Assembly (NCBI RefSeq): GCF_001687305.1
Contig: NZ_LZRK01000004.1
Coordinates: 62,001 to 126,000, forward strand
Direction: 5' to 3'
DNA from: Actinomyces vulturis
GTDB lineage: Bacteria; Actinomycetota; Actinomycetes; Actinomycetales; Actinomycetaceae
DNA length: 64,000 bases
This document shows, piece by piece, positions 54,885 to 63,723 of this stretch. The notes beneath the pieces were generated by a model, which worked only from the letters and a program-made list of their open reading frames with translations, did no database searches and had not been told where the DNA came from. A program made the translations under genes and the position numbers. Each line of letters opens with the position of its first letter. The stretch's first letter is position 1.

Positions 54885-55901
54885 CTAACGACGCCGGCCT
54901 GAGGCCAGACGAGCACGGCACGTAGTAATCACAGCGCGTTCCACAGCATAGACCGCATCACGAGCCCCACCTTTCACGTCACTATCAGCCTGAGCAATGG
55001 CGATAAGCGACGTTGCTAGTGCCTCGTCCGACCACCCAGACAGTTCCTTGCTGGCACGATCAATCTGCCAGGAGGCCATTCCCAAACTTTGCAATGAGCC
55101 GCCTTTACTTCGCACGGCAGCAACGCGAGCAAGAGTACGGATCTTCATCGCTAGAGCACTAACGATGGGCACAGGATCAACCCCGGTGGATATTGCATGG
55201 CGCAAAGCAGTAATGGCTCCAGCCACGTCTCCCTTAACTGCGCAATCAGCGACCGTAAAGCCTGTGGCTTCAATTCGGCCAGCGTAGTAGGTCTTAACGT
55301 GGTCAACCGTGATGGTTCCCTGAGTATCAGCCATCAACTGGCTGAGCGCACTAGACATTTCCATCACATCATTGCCCAGGGCATCTACGAGAGCAGCAAG
55401 TGCAGCAGGGTCTGCTTTGCGGCCTGCACGAGTGAGTTCTGCGCGAAGGAAGTCATTCTTATCTCGAGCATTTTTCAAGGGCGGGCAGGTCACTACAGGG
55501 AAGGGCGAAGCAGCAATTGCATCAAGGAGTTTTTTGCCTCGGTTACCGCCTCGATGCGTGGCCACAACAAAGACATCAGGTGCCGGTGCACTGACATAAG
55601 TGAGCATGTCCTGAAGCAAAGCATCAGTCATTTGCTCAAGATTCTCAATAAGCACCAGGCGTGGTTCGCCGAAAAGGGATGGCGAAGTGACCATGTCGAG
55701 TTGATGCGCTTCATATGATGCAGCATCAATTCGTGTCAGTTCGGTGGCTGGGTCCTTTTGCCGGGCCTGTGCGACAAGACGTTCTTGTGCTCGTTGGCCA
55801 AGGACTGGTTCACCGGTTTTAATGAGGACAACGGGAGCGAGAGTGACTTGGTCCCAGGTGGGGCCGGTGGGGGCGGATTGTTTCCGTGCTCGTGTTGCCA
55901 T
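54885..55901 (-). CDS. holA: DNA polymerase III subunit delta
   Basis: Clamp-loader subunit, 338 residues. The N-terminal domain begins APVVLIKTGEPVLGQRAQE and contains DVFVVATHRGGNRGKKLLD; the middle and C-terminal helices include LVDALGNDVMEMSSALSQL, VADCAVKGDVAGAITALRH and SGWSDEALATSLIAIAQAD, typical of HolA. The first 166 bases are also read by the comEC frame. The comEA-comEC-holA order is standard. Confidence 0.92.
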   Translation of the reverse strand: MATRARKQSAPTGPTWDQVTLAPVVLIKTGEPVLGQRAQERLVAQARQKDPATELTRIDAASYEAHQLDMVTSPSLFGEPRLVLIENLEQMTDALLQDMLTYVSAPAPDVFVVATHRGGNRGKKLLDAIAASPFPVVTCPPLKNARDKNDFLRAELTRAGRKADPAALAALVDALGNDVMEMSSALSQLMADTQGTITVDHVKTYYAGRIEATGFTVADCAVKGDVAGAITALRHAISTGVDPVPIVSALAMKIRTLARVAAVRSKGGSLQSLGMASWQIDRASKELSGWSDEALATSLIAIAQADSDVKGGARDAVYAVERAVITTCRARLASGRRR

Positions 55902-57697
55902 GATCTAAGCCTGCCATGCTTCAGTTGGTGGGTGAGAACTTTAGGGCCGTGAAAAATCGCCCATAAGAAGATCCCGTGAACAACAACTAGGATCATCACT
56001 CCCTTAGCCCCAGAAACCCACGGAATCTGTGAACCAGGTAGGCCAACACAATGCTCCGCAACACTGACGATCCACTGTGCAGCCCATCTGCCAGGAAAAG
56101 AGACCAGATGAGCCAAATTGGGCGAGAGTGTCGCGATGATAAGGACCCCCACGGCGTCTGCCACCAGGATGATGATGGCAGGCGACGCAGCCACATTCGC
56201 TGGGACAGTCCACATATTCACTGCACTCGTGAGATTGAGAAGGAGAGGTGCGGTTGCGAGTGCAGCACTAAGGCAGATGCTGAGGCTCGCTGCTAGCCAG
56301 GGTGGAAGAAAGGCGAATCGGTGGAACAGGGGTTTGCCCCACGCCATAATCGATGCGGTGGCAAGAACCGATAACTGGAATCCGAGATTGGTCGACTGCC
56401 ACGGGTCGAGAAGGATGAGTATCCATACGGCCAGGCTGAGGGCGGGGAATGACAGTCGTGTTCGACCACCCCAGAGCGCACTCATGGTCAGTAATCCCAT
56501 GACGCAGGCACGAAGGACAGAAGCACTCGAACCAACGATAAGGGCAAAGGCGAGCATCCCGGCGCCACCGCCAAGTGCTCGAGTGAAGCGCGAGCGCCGA
56601 TGGAGCAAGCCGATCCATAATCCGCTCACGATCGCCACGTGTTGCCCTGACACCGCCGTGATGTGTGCCAGACCGGTACTTCGCATCGCTGTTCGCAGTT
56701 CATGGGGAACTGCTGTTGTTTGCCCCAATGCAACGGAGAGAAGAAGGGAGTCTGCAGGATGGTCGGAGCATGAATAGGTGGTGCAGTGCAGAGCCTGTTG
56801 CATCCGCGAACGCAAAAATCCTCGTAGGCTGGCTATCGAGTGCGGCTGCGGAGAGCGAAGAAGTACGGGGCCATTGTGTGTATGGATCACTCCCCCGTAC
56901 GGTTTACTTGGTTCGGCGTGCTCGATACACGAAGTCAGACTGACCACGTCTCCTTCCCTCAGTCTCATCCATTCATGAGTGGTAATGACAAGAAGGTTTT
57001 GTTGCGAGTGATGTAACGGATCATTAACGGTGCTGCGCACAGTGTCAACAGCAAGAACAACGCGGACTTGTGGCCGTCCGGAAGCGGTAACAATAACTCG
57101 TGGTGTGGAAACGAGCCGTCCTGTTATTTCAGTGATTGTGCCGTTATTCGCTGCAGTGGTCAGTGGATCTGCCTGTCGAATTTCCTTATAGGTGATTGCC
57201 ACCAGGGCGATAGATAGAATGCCTGCCATGATGACGGCACTTAGACCAATGAGTGTGTCATGTGTTCCCTGTTGCTCACGGCGCAAGTGACGGCGACGTT
57301 GTGGCAGGTAGGTGCGTGCCGAATACCAAGAAGTGGTCACTGTGCCTACCGCAATAAGCCCTATGAACCACGGAGCGACTCGGTGGATCTGCAAATAGGG
57401 CATATTGACACCAAGAAAAGCAGTCAACCAGGATGCCACAGCCAGAGGAACAAGTCGCAGATCATGAGGCATAGGGGCAGGCTGAAGGATGATGGAATCA
57501 TGAGCCTTGTTTCGCTTCGCCGCTTGGACAACACCACCGTCCTGTGGTGTATCAATCCCGCCAATTCCGGTATGTCCATTTGGTCTGTCTTCGCCAACTT
57601 GAATATTCTCGGCGCTCTCCGATAATTGAGGTCTCCGGGATTTGTTGCTGTTGTTAGCACTTTGTCTGAGGAAGGTATATCCATTCTTCGCTCTCAT
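55736..57697 (-). CDS. comEC: ComEC/Rec2-family DNA uptake channel
   Basis: 653 residues. It has an N-terminal membrane part with an OB-like DUF4131 region, then the competence domain with about eight hydrophobic segments (motifs LLSVALGQTTAVP, STGLAHITAVSGQHVAIV). The C-terminal metallo-lactamase-like domain of longer ComEC proteins is absent. The ATG lies nine bases after comEA with AAGG upstream. The last 55 residues (from about NPPPPAPPG) are encoded inside the holA start region in another frame. Confidence 0.9.
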   Translation of the reverse strand: MRAKNGYTFLRQSANNSNKSRRPQLSESAENIQVGEDRPNGHTGIGGIDTPQDGGVVQAAKRNKAHDSIILQPAPMPHDLRLVPLAVASWLTAFLGVNMPYLQIHRVAPWFIGLIAVGTVTTSWYSARTYLPQRRRHLRREQQGTHDTLIGLSAVIMAGILSIALVAITYKEIRQADPLTTAANNGTITEITGRLVSTPRVIVTASGRPQVRVVLAVDTVRSTVNDPLHHSQQNLLVITTHEWMRLREGDVVSLTSCIEHAEPSKPYGGVIHTHNGPVLLRSPQPHSIASLRGFLRSRMQQALHCTTYSCSDHPADSLLLSVALGQTTAVPHELRTAMRSTGLAHITAVSGQHVAIVSGLWIGLLHRRSRFTRALGGGAGMLAFALIVGSSASVLRACVMGLLTMSALWGGRTRLSFPALSLAVWILILLDPWQSTNLGFQLSVLATASIMAWGKPLFHRFAFLPPWLAASLSICLSAALATAPLLLNLTSAVNMWTVPANVAASPAIIILVADAVGVLIIATLSPNLAHLVSFPGRWAAQWIVSVAEHCVGLPGSQIPWVSGAKGVMILVVVHGIFLWAIFHGPKVLTHQLKHGRLRSWQHEHGNNPPPPAPPGTKSLSLPLSSLKPVNQSLANEHKNVLSHRPGKRTQPPN

Positions 57698-57706
57698 GGA
57701 TTGGCC

Positions 57707-58726
57707 TTAGACTGTGGCCTGGGGACGAAGGCGAGTGAGTTTTGCTGGTCCTATGCCTGGTACACCAAGAAGATCATCAACTTGAGTGAAAGCGCCATGG
57801 TCGGTTCGATAGGTGATGATCGCTTGGGCGATTGCTGGCCCTATACCTGGCAGTGTCATGAGTTCTTGTTGATCTGCCGTATTGATGTTGACCAAGGAAC
57901 TCTGGTTCGTGGAGTCGCTATGAGTTCCCTGCCCATTCCCAGGCATTCCGGCTTCTAACCCACCGGTTGCTTGGCCTACACCGTATTGAGTACCACGAGT
58001 ATTCGCTGGATATCCGGCGCTATCTCCATTGTCGCCTAGTGGTGTATTCCCGTACTCGCCAGAAGTAGGCAGAGAAAAACCATCTCCATAGGTGCTGCCA
58101 TCAGAATGTTGGAGTTCGGGTGGGTCCGACAAGTAAGGAATACGGATGTGTTCACCATCGTTCAATGGGCGCGCACGATTGATGAAATCCACCATAGCGT
58201 CATTTGTCAGTCCGCCAGCTAAGGAAATCGCATCATTCAACCGTGAATCACGCGGGAGACTCACGACTCCGGGTGCCACCACGGCACCGGCAATATCGAC
58301 GGTAATCGTTGTTCCTGTCTTCCCTTTTGTCCTTCGCTGTATAAACACCTTGGCGGGGATATCAGTCCCACGATTATGGCCAACATCATCAGGAGAAGCA
58401 GTTCCGTGCTGTGCGTATCCTTGCTTGTCAGTATTTTCGCTTGGAGCACCAGGAGATGATGCGGTACTGGAACGGGGTGTGCGTGCGGCGTCGGCACTCG
58501 AAATACCTGAAGAGTCCGGAAAACCGTGGCCAAAGAACTCTGGATTAGTCACAAGTATCCACGCGGAGATGAGCAGAGCGAACACAATGAGACCTACTCC
58601 CACACCTACTGCCAGCCGCGGGTGAATTCCCACCCGGACATGGGAAGGCAAACCCTCGGGGTTCTGCGAAGTGCATGCAAGACGAATGTAGCGGCGAATA
58701 TCGCCCGTTCGGTGCCGACCAGCCAT
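57707..58726 (-). CDS. comEA: ComEA-type DNA-binding competence protein
   Basis: 339 residues. After a basic cytosolic start, a single membrane segment (GVGVGLIVFALLISAWIL) leads to an SLBB domain (TVDIAGAVVAPGVVSLP) and a C-terminal helix-hairpin-helix DNA-binding domain (LVNINTADQQELMTLPGIG). Ser/Gly-rich linkers separate them and make the protein larger than typical ComEA. The start is uncertain; ATG 58726 or, less likely, 58798. Followed by comEC. Confidence 0.88.
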   Translation of the reverse strand: MAGRHRTGDIRRYIRLACTSQNPEGLPSHVRVGIHPRLAVGVGVGLIVFALLISAWILVTNPEFFGHGFPDSSGISSADAARTPRSSTASSPGAPSENTDKQGYAQHGTASPDDVGHNRGTDIPAKVFIQRRTKGKTGTTITVDIAGAVVAPGVVSLPRDSRLNDAISLAGGLTNDAMVDFINRARPLNDGEHIRIPYLSDPPELQHSDGSTYGDGFSLPTSGEYGNTPLGDNGDSAGYPANTRGTQYGVGQATGGLEAGMPGNGQGTHSDSTNQSSLVNINTADQQELMTLPGIGPAIAQAIITYRTDHGAFTQVDDLLGVPGIGPAKLTRLRPQATV

Positions 58727-58826
58727 GCACCAACACTGGCAAAAGGGTGACTTTGGAGTATATGCAGAACCATTGCCCAGTGGAGAACAGATCACCATCC
58801 ATTCTTGTGGGGAATGCTAATTAAAC

Positions 58827-59987
58827 TCAGACAGTCAGCAGAGAGATTGCTAGCCCTCCCGGACCAACATGGAGGGCGGTTGATGCCGCGGCTTGGGTAA
58901 TCCAGGGGTCCACTGCATAGTCTTTACGCAGTTGATCGACGAGTTTCTTAGCGATGTCTGCTTCGTCGACGTATTCGACAGCGAGGCGCACCGTGTTCTT
59001 GATATCTGTCTGCCCAGCATCTATCTGAGCCTCACCACTGTTTCCCTGGCTAGTGTCTGGGTGATGCTCCCCCGGTCTGTCATTAAATCGACGTGACTGG
59101 ACGGCATCAGATGACGACATAACAGAATCGTCATGAGCATTGCTTACGCACTGTCCGCTTTGAAAAGCACTACGAGTAACAACGGGGCAGCAAGGATCGG
59201 GGCTACGCTCGACAATGAGGTCGGCAATGTGATGGAGCATCTCGCGCCGCTGTGTTTTGAGCGTCTTGCATAGGTGATGCACTCTCATCTGTCCGTCATC
59301 CATCACCATCGTAGGGTGCAGGGGAAGGTTCAGTGCCTGCTCAGCGGCGTCGCGATCAATACGTCCACCATGAGCAGCATGAGTCATCGCAGCCATGCCC
59401 ACAGTCATCTCGCTAGCAGCGACTAATTCCTGAGCAAGCGTCTGTACTTCATCCCTGCTGAAGTGAGCCGGTTGCCCGTTGACAGTTTCGGTCTTTAAAG
59501 CCCCGCTACCGTCATTGTGATCCTCAATAATCCCATCGTGGTGAGCAGTCTCACCCTGGGTATCACTAGTATCCCTAGCACCACTACCGAGATAACGCAC
59601 CATCTCGCGAACAATTAAACCGAGTGCAGATCCTGCGGTTCGTGAATCTACCAGTACCATCCGCTCCCCTGCTGGGTCGCATTGGCGAGCCGCACACTCA
59701 GCCATTGCATACAAGCTTGAGAGTTTGGCGGACATGTGAAGGGCGAGCACATGGTCAGCCTCGTCAAGAGCTCGCCGATACACCGCAGCCAGTTCTCCTG
59801 TACTAGCGGCGGCTGTTGAGGGAATCTCTACCTCGCTATGAGCCAGTACCTGCTCACAACTGATGTCAGAGTCCTTGTAATCAACGCCGTCCATAATGAC
59901 GTGAAGGTCCACCACGCGCACACCCCATTCCCGTGCTGTCTGCGGTGAGATAGCGCTGGAGGAGTCGGTGACGATGGCCCAGGACAT
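58827..59987 (-). CDS. DegV-family fatty-acid-binding protein
   Basis: 386 residues from ATG 59987. The DegV fold is visible: WAIVTDSSSAISPQTA near the start, STAAASTGELAAVYRRAL, VLALHMSAKLSSLYA, and VEYVDEADIAKKLVDQLR near the end. DegV proteins bind fatty acids for FakA-dependent phosphorylation. It has about 100 residues of inserted low-complexity sequence in two segments rich in Asp, His, Ser and Gln. The frame stays open to 60173, but that part overlaps the divergent DUF853 gene. Confidence 0.85.
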   Translation of the reverse strand: MSWAIVTDSSSAISPQTAREWGVRVVDLHVIMDGVDYKDSDISCEQVLAHSEVEIPSTAAASTGELAAVYRRALDEADHVLALHMSAKLSSLYAMAECAARQCDPAGERMVLVDSRTAGSALGLIVREMVRYLGSGARDTSDTQGETAHHDGIIEDHNDGSGALKTETVNGQPAHFSRDEVQTLAQELVAASEMTVGMAAMTHAAHGGRIDRDAAEQALNLPLHPTMVMDDGQMRVHHLCKTLKTQRREMLHHIADLIVERSPDPCCPVVTRSAFQSGQCVSNAHDDSVMSSSDAVQSRRFNDRPGEHHPDTSQGNSGEAQIDAGQTDIKNTVRLAVEYVDEADIAKKLVDQLRKDYAVDPWITQAAASTALHVGPGGLAISLLTV

Positions 59988-59994
59988 GTGCGCA

Positions 59995-60000
59995 ACACTA
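59995..60000 (-). promoter_or_regulatory. Possible -10 element of the DegV transcript
   Basis: TAGTGT on the minus strand, seven bases before the ATG at 59987. It supports that start, but the hexamer is only a partial match. Confidence 0.35.
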
Positions 60001-60071
60001 CCTGCTCTGCGCCTGTCCACCGTGGAGGTAACGATCTCATGTTTATCCACCTGAATCATGCCCCGGCACCA

Positions 60072-60077
60072 TAAGAT
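60072..60077 (+). promoter_or_regulatory. -10 element of a probable leaderless DUF853 transcript
   Basis: TAAGAT, six bases before the ATG at 60084, with no ribosome site. The same hexamer and spacing precede the sulfatase gene. Confidence 0.52.
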
Positions 60078-60083
60078 GAGCGT

Positions 60084-62000
60084 ATGACTGATGCTGCTGA
60101 GATTGCCCGACTCAAAGCCGCTGCTGCCCAGGCCGCCGCTGAAGCTGCCGCTGCCCAGGCCGCTGCCGCGCAAGCTGCCTATGAAGCTGCCCTGGCTGAG
60201 CAGGGAGAGTCCTCTGATTCTTCCGACGCCACCCCCGCACCCGCCGCTGCTCCTACCCCTTCCAGCGACGCTCCTGCCTCAGCTGAACCAGCCGCTCCCG
60301 TACAGGAACCCGCTCCTGCTGCTGAGACTGCTTCCGCTGATGATGCCCCTATGTTCGAGGGATACGCCGCTCAGGTTCAGCAGGGCTACTCCTTCGGTGG
60401 CGCCCCAAGCATGGAACTGGGCTGTTTCCTCGATGGTGATGAACCCGTGGGTGACGTGAAGGTCGGCATTCCCCTTTCTTTGCTCAATCGTCACTGCCTG
60501 GTGGCTGGTGCCACCGGTACTGGTAAGACTCGTACCCTGCAGTTGATGGCAGAGAATCTTTCTGCAGCTGGAGTTCCCGTGTTTGTCACGGATATCAAGG
60601 GTGACTTGACGGGTCTGGCCCAGGCTGGAACTAGCAATGAGAAATTAGAGGCTCGTGCGGCATCGATGAAGCAGGAGTGGAAGGGCGCTTCTTTCCCGGT
60701 GGAGTTCCTTGCCCTGGGTGGTCAGGGAACAGGCACAGCCGTGCGCACCACGGTGACCGAATTTGGACCAATTCTTCTGGCTAAGGTGTTGGGTCTCAAT
60801 GACACACAGTCCAGCGCCCTGCAGTTGGTGTTCCACTGGGCTGATCAGCAGCAGTTGGCCCTTCTGGACCTCAAGGACCTACGCAAAGTCATTGAATACC
60901 TGACTCAGGATGAGCAGGGCAAGGCTGAACTCAAAACTATTGGTGGCGTATCTACGGCTACTGCCGGTGTGATTTTGCGTCAGCTCGCCGCTTTGGAAGC
61001 CTCTGGTGGTGATACGTTCTTCGGTGAGCCTGGCTTCGACGTGGCTGACCTAATGCGCGTGGCTAATGATGGCCGCGGCGTAATCTCCTCCCTAGAGTTA
61101 CCTGACCTGGGTAACCAGGGCTCCTTGTTCTCCACATTCATCATGTGGCTGCTGGCTGAACTGTTCGAGACCCTGCCTGAGGTGGGTAACCCCGATAAGC
61201 CGAAGTTGGTGTTCTTCTTCGATGAGGCCCATCTGCTGTTCACTGATGCGACGAAGGAATTCCTCAAGGCTGTTGTTCAGACAGTGCGTCTGATTCGATC
61301 CAAGGGCGTAGGCATCGTGTTCATTACCCAATCCCCCACGGACATTCCCGACGATGTGCTAGCCCAACTCGGTTCACGCGTCCAGCATGCTCTGCGTGCC
61401 CACACACCTGCAGACGCCGCGAACCTGAAGAAAGCTGTAGCGACCTTCCCCACTTCGCCCCTGGATCTACCCCATGTGCTCACTTCTTTGGGCACGGGCG
61501 AAGCTGTGGTGAGTGTGCTTGATGCCAAAGGCCGTCCTACTCCTGTGGCTCCCACAAAAATCAACGCGCCCGCGGCTGTCATGGGCCCTGCTGATGATGT
61601 AACGGTGGCTGGCATTGTGGCTACCTCACCTTTGGCGGCTCGTTACCGCGATGCAGTGGATAACGTCTCTGCCTATGAGTTGCTTGAACAGCGCTTGGAA
61701 GAGCAGGAGCGTGCTGCTGCGGAAGCCGCGAAGGCTGAACAAGAGCGTAAGGCTGCTGAAGCGGCCCAAAAGGCTGCAGAGAAGGAAGCGGAGCGTCAGC
61801 GCAAGGCTGCAGAGAAGGAAGCGGAGCGTCTGCGCCGTGAGGCGGAAAAGGAGGCTCAGCGCCAAGCTCGTGAACGTGAACGTGAAGAGGCTCGTCGCCG
61901 CCAAGCAACCTCTCGCATTGTGGAGTCCACGGTACGCAGCGCCGGAACTCAAGTAGCACGCCAGTTAACCCGCTCAATCCTAGGCAACCTACTGCGCTGA
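60084..62000 (+). CDS. DUF853 / HerA-like ATPase
   Basis: 638 residues. An Ala/Glu-rich helical start and an Ala/Pro linker (to about residue 105) precede a P-loop ATPase core of the YjgR/DUF853 type: Walker A AGATGTGKTRTLQ, Walker B LVFFFDEAHLLF, arginine-rich VRLIRSKGVGIVFITQSP. The C-terminus is a charged Lys/Glu/Arg coiled coil followed by a basic tail (VARQLTRSILGNLLR). The family is HerA-like; substrate unknown. Its 3' end is duplicated downstream. Confidence 0.88.
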   Translation: MTDAAEIARLKAAAAQAAAEAAAAQAAAAQAAYEAALAEQGESSDSSDATPAPAAAPTPSSDAPASAEPAAPVQEPAPAAETASADDAPMFEGYAAQVQQGYSFGGAPSMELGCFLDGDEPVGDVKVGIPLSLLNRHCLVAGATGTGKTRTLQLMAENLSAAGVPVFVTDIKGDLTGLAQAGTSNEKLEARAASMKQEWKGASFPVEFLALGGQGTGTAVRTTVTEFGPILLAKVLGLNDTQSSALQLVFHWADQQQLALLDLKDLRKVIEYLTQDEQGKAELKTIGGVSTATAGVILRQLAALEASGGDTFFGEPGFDVADLMRVANDGRGVISSLELPDLGNQGSLFSTFIMWLLAELFETLPEVGNPDKPKLVFFFDEAHLLFTDATKEFLKAVVQTVRLIRSKGVGIVFITQSPTDIPDDVLAQLGSRVQHALRAHTPADAANLKKAVATFPTSPLDLPHVLTSLGTGEAVVSVLDAKGRPTPVAPTKINAPAAVMGPADDVTVAGIVATSPLAARYRDAVDNVSAYELLEQRLEEQERAAAEAAKAEQERKAAEAAQKAAEKEAERQRKAAEKEAERLRREAEKEAQRQAREREREEARRRQATSRIVESTVRSAGTQVARQLTRSILGNLLR

Positions 62001-62017
62001 ACAGCTTCACTCATCGG

Positions 62018-62092
62018 GGAGTCCACGGTACGCAGTGCTAGAACTCAGGTAGCACGCCAGTTAACCCGCTCAATCCTAGGCAACCTACTGCG
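62018..62092 (+). pseudogene. Decayed 75-bp duplicate of the DUF853 gene 3' end
   Basis: Bases 61922-61996 are repeated at 62018-62092 with four mismatches. In the reading frame of the gene, three of the four changes are silent and one gives Gly to Arg, and the copy would read on beyond the repeat. This looks like a remnant of a tandem copy or of gene conversion. Confidence 0.65.
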
Positions 62093-62208
62093 TTGTGGGG
62101 CCTGGCATAACCACCTCACTTAGTGAGGCGTGCTGTTTTGTGCAACGTGGGCCTATCGGCTCCACAATGTCTGGCTTACCGCTCATCGACGTTAGTGAGA
62201 CTTATCCA

Positions 62209-62259
62209 GTAAACGTTGGGGGCCACAATCGCAACGCGATTGTGGCCCCCAACGTTTAC
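62209..62259. terminator. Long perfect hairpin, likely bidirectional terminator
   Basis: A perfect 24-bp stem (62209-62232 with 62236-62259) with a 3-base loop, between the DUF853 gene and the convergent epimerase gene. There is no T run. The stem is longer than usual for a terminator. Confidence 0.6.
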
Positions 62260-62389
62260 AAACACTCGGTATCTCATTGACACAAGCGCCTTAAGATCTT
62301 CTGCATCTCAAGGTCACGAAGCCTCAGAGCCTCATCATCACGATCACCGTGTGTTCACGAATGGTCAGTACTGTGTGAACGGTTGCATT

Positions 62390-63436
62390 TTACGGGCGCC
62401 AGACCAGGCGTGCGTCAAGGATGCGCTCTTGTCCTGCTGCCAGGCGGATATCAGCAGCACATTCAGGGCGATTAAATGCGTCCGTCATAAATAGGCAAGG
62501 CTCCACAGCTACAGCACCACGGGGGCGGTGTGCCAAGGGCTCGCCGGTAAACATCTGAACAATGCCCACACCAGTGGTTTCAGCGGTGATGCGCTGCTCA
62601 AGTGTCATCGTGGCGCCGGTGCGGTTGGACAGGACAGTACGGACGATTCCGTCATCTCCGGGAACCAAGGTGGTCCACGCATCATCGAGTGCCACGTCGT
62701 TTAGGCTGAGGCGCTCGTGGTCTCGTCCGGAGGTGGGACGGAATGCAGCGTCTCCCATGAGCGGAATGTTGGCGTCATCGGTAATAACGTGGGTACGTGC
62801 GGGCACCTCAACGCTAATATCATCGAGGTTCTCCACGCCCACGTACGGGTGCCAGCCGATCCCCACGGGTGCGTCTGTCTGTGACATGTTGCGTACCACC
62901 ACCTGGCAGTCCAGGCAGTGACCGTTATCTGCCTCGGAGTAGAGCACGTAACGGACATCCACGTCCATCGGCCAGGGGTAGCCGTCTACTGCTGGAAGGT
63001 GGGTATGAATCATCATGACGGACTCTTCAGGCGTCTGTTCACTCATTTGGAGTGAATAGGTTGCCTCTAGGCCAAGGCCATGATTGGCTTCGCGGATACC
63101 GTTGGGGTCCACACCGCGATCATAGGTAACGCCATCAAAGGTATAAGTGGCGTTCCTAATGCGGTTGGACCAAGGCACGAGGATGGCGCTACGACATCCA
63201 TTGCCTTCATCAAGTTCTTCTTGGTTGCGGTACCCGTCGAGCAATTCATGCTCGTTTCCGTCTGGCCCTGTCACGCGCCAAGAGAGCACTACGCCGCCGC
63301 GTGCGCTAACGAGCAGTGTGGCATTGTCAGTCGCAATGGTGAAGGTTGGCGTGGTGAAGTCGGTGGCCAGCACCGGCTTGTCGCCGCCAACGGATGGTTG
63401 AGCGATGGACTCGGTGTTCAGAAATTCGGTAGCCAT
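62390..63436 (-). CDS. Aldose 1-epimerase family protein
   Basis: 348 residues. It matches the galactose mutarotase fold: WSNRIRNATYTFDG, EANHGLGLEATY for the catalytic His region, GWHPYVGV, and a C-terminal Glu in VAVEPCLFM. It interconverts alpha and beta anomers of aldoses; the preferred sugar is unknown. The ATG has AAGG seven bases upstream. It is alone. Between 63437 and 63723 I see no gene. Confidence 0.88.
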   Translation of the reverse strand: MATEFLNTESIAQPSVGGDKPVLATDFTTPTFTIATDNATLLVSARGGVVLSWRVTGPDGNEHELLDGYRNQEELDEGNGCRSAILVPWSNRIRNATYTFDGVTYDRGVDPNGIREANHGLGLEATYSLQMSEQTPEESVMMIHTHLPAVDGYPWPMDVDVRYVLYSEADNGHCLDCQVVVRNMSQTDAPVGIGWHPYVGVENLDDISVEVPARTHVITDDANIPLMGDAAFRPTSGRDHERLSLNDVALDDAWTTLVPGDDGIVRTVLSNRTGATMTLEQRITAETTGVGIVQMFTGEPLAHRPRGAVAVEPCLFMTDAFNRPECAADIRLAAGQERILDARLVWRP

Positions 63437-63723
63437 GGAACAACCTTAGTACCTGTCATGGCATGGCTCACAAGACTTTGTGCACCATTTGTTGTGTCGT
63501 GTTATCACAATGCGTTCACGAGGTCGGAGTGTCGTGAAGCGAAAAACTCGAGATTGCTCCACACACTCACCATCATTAGACGGTCTCACCAGCATGGCGC
63601 GTACCATCCACTTCTCCGCATCGATCGCCTCACATGACACAATCGCCGTCAATCAACACTCTTATCAAGGCTCTGTGTCCCCGCCATAACTCAACCAGGT
63701 CGTCAAGATTCCTGGAGATAGCA

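Noticed and set aside
63079-63637. Plus-strand frame over the epimerase start region
   Set aside because: It is opposite a gene with clear aldose-epimerase motifs and has no domain of its own.
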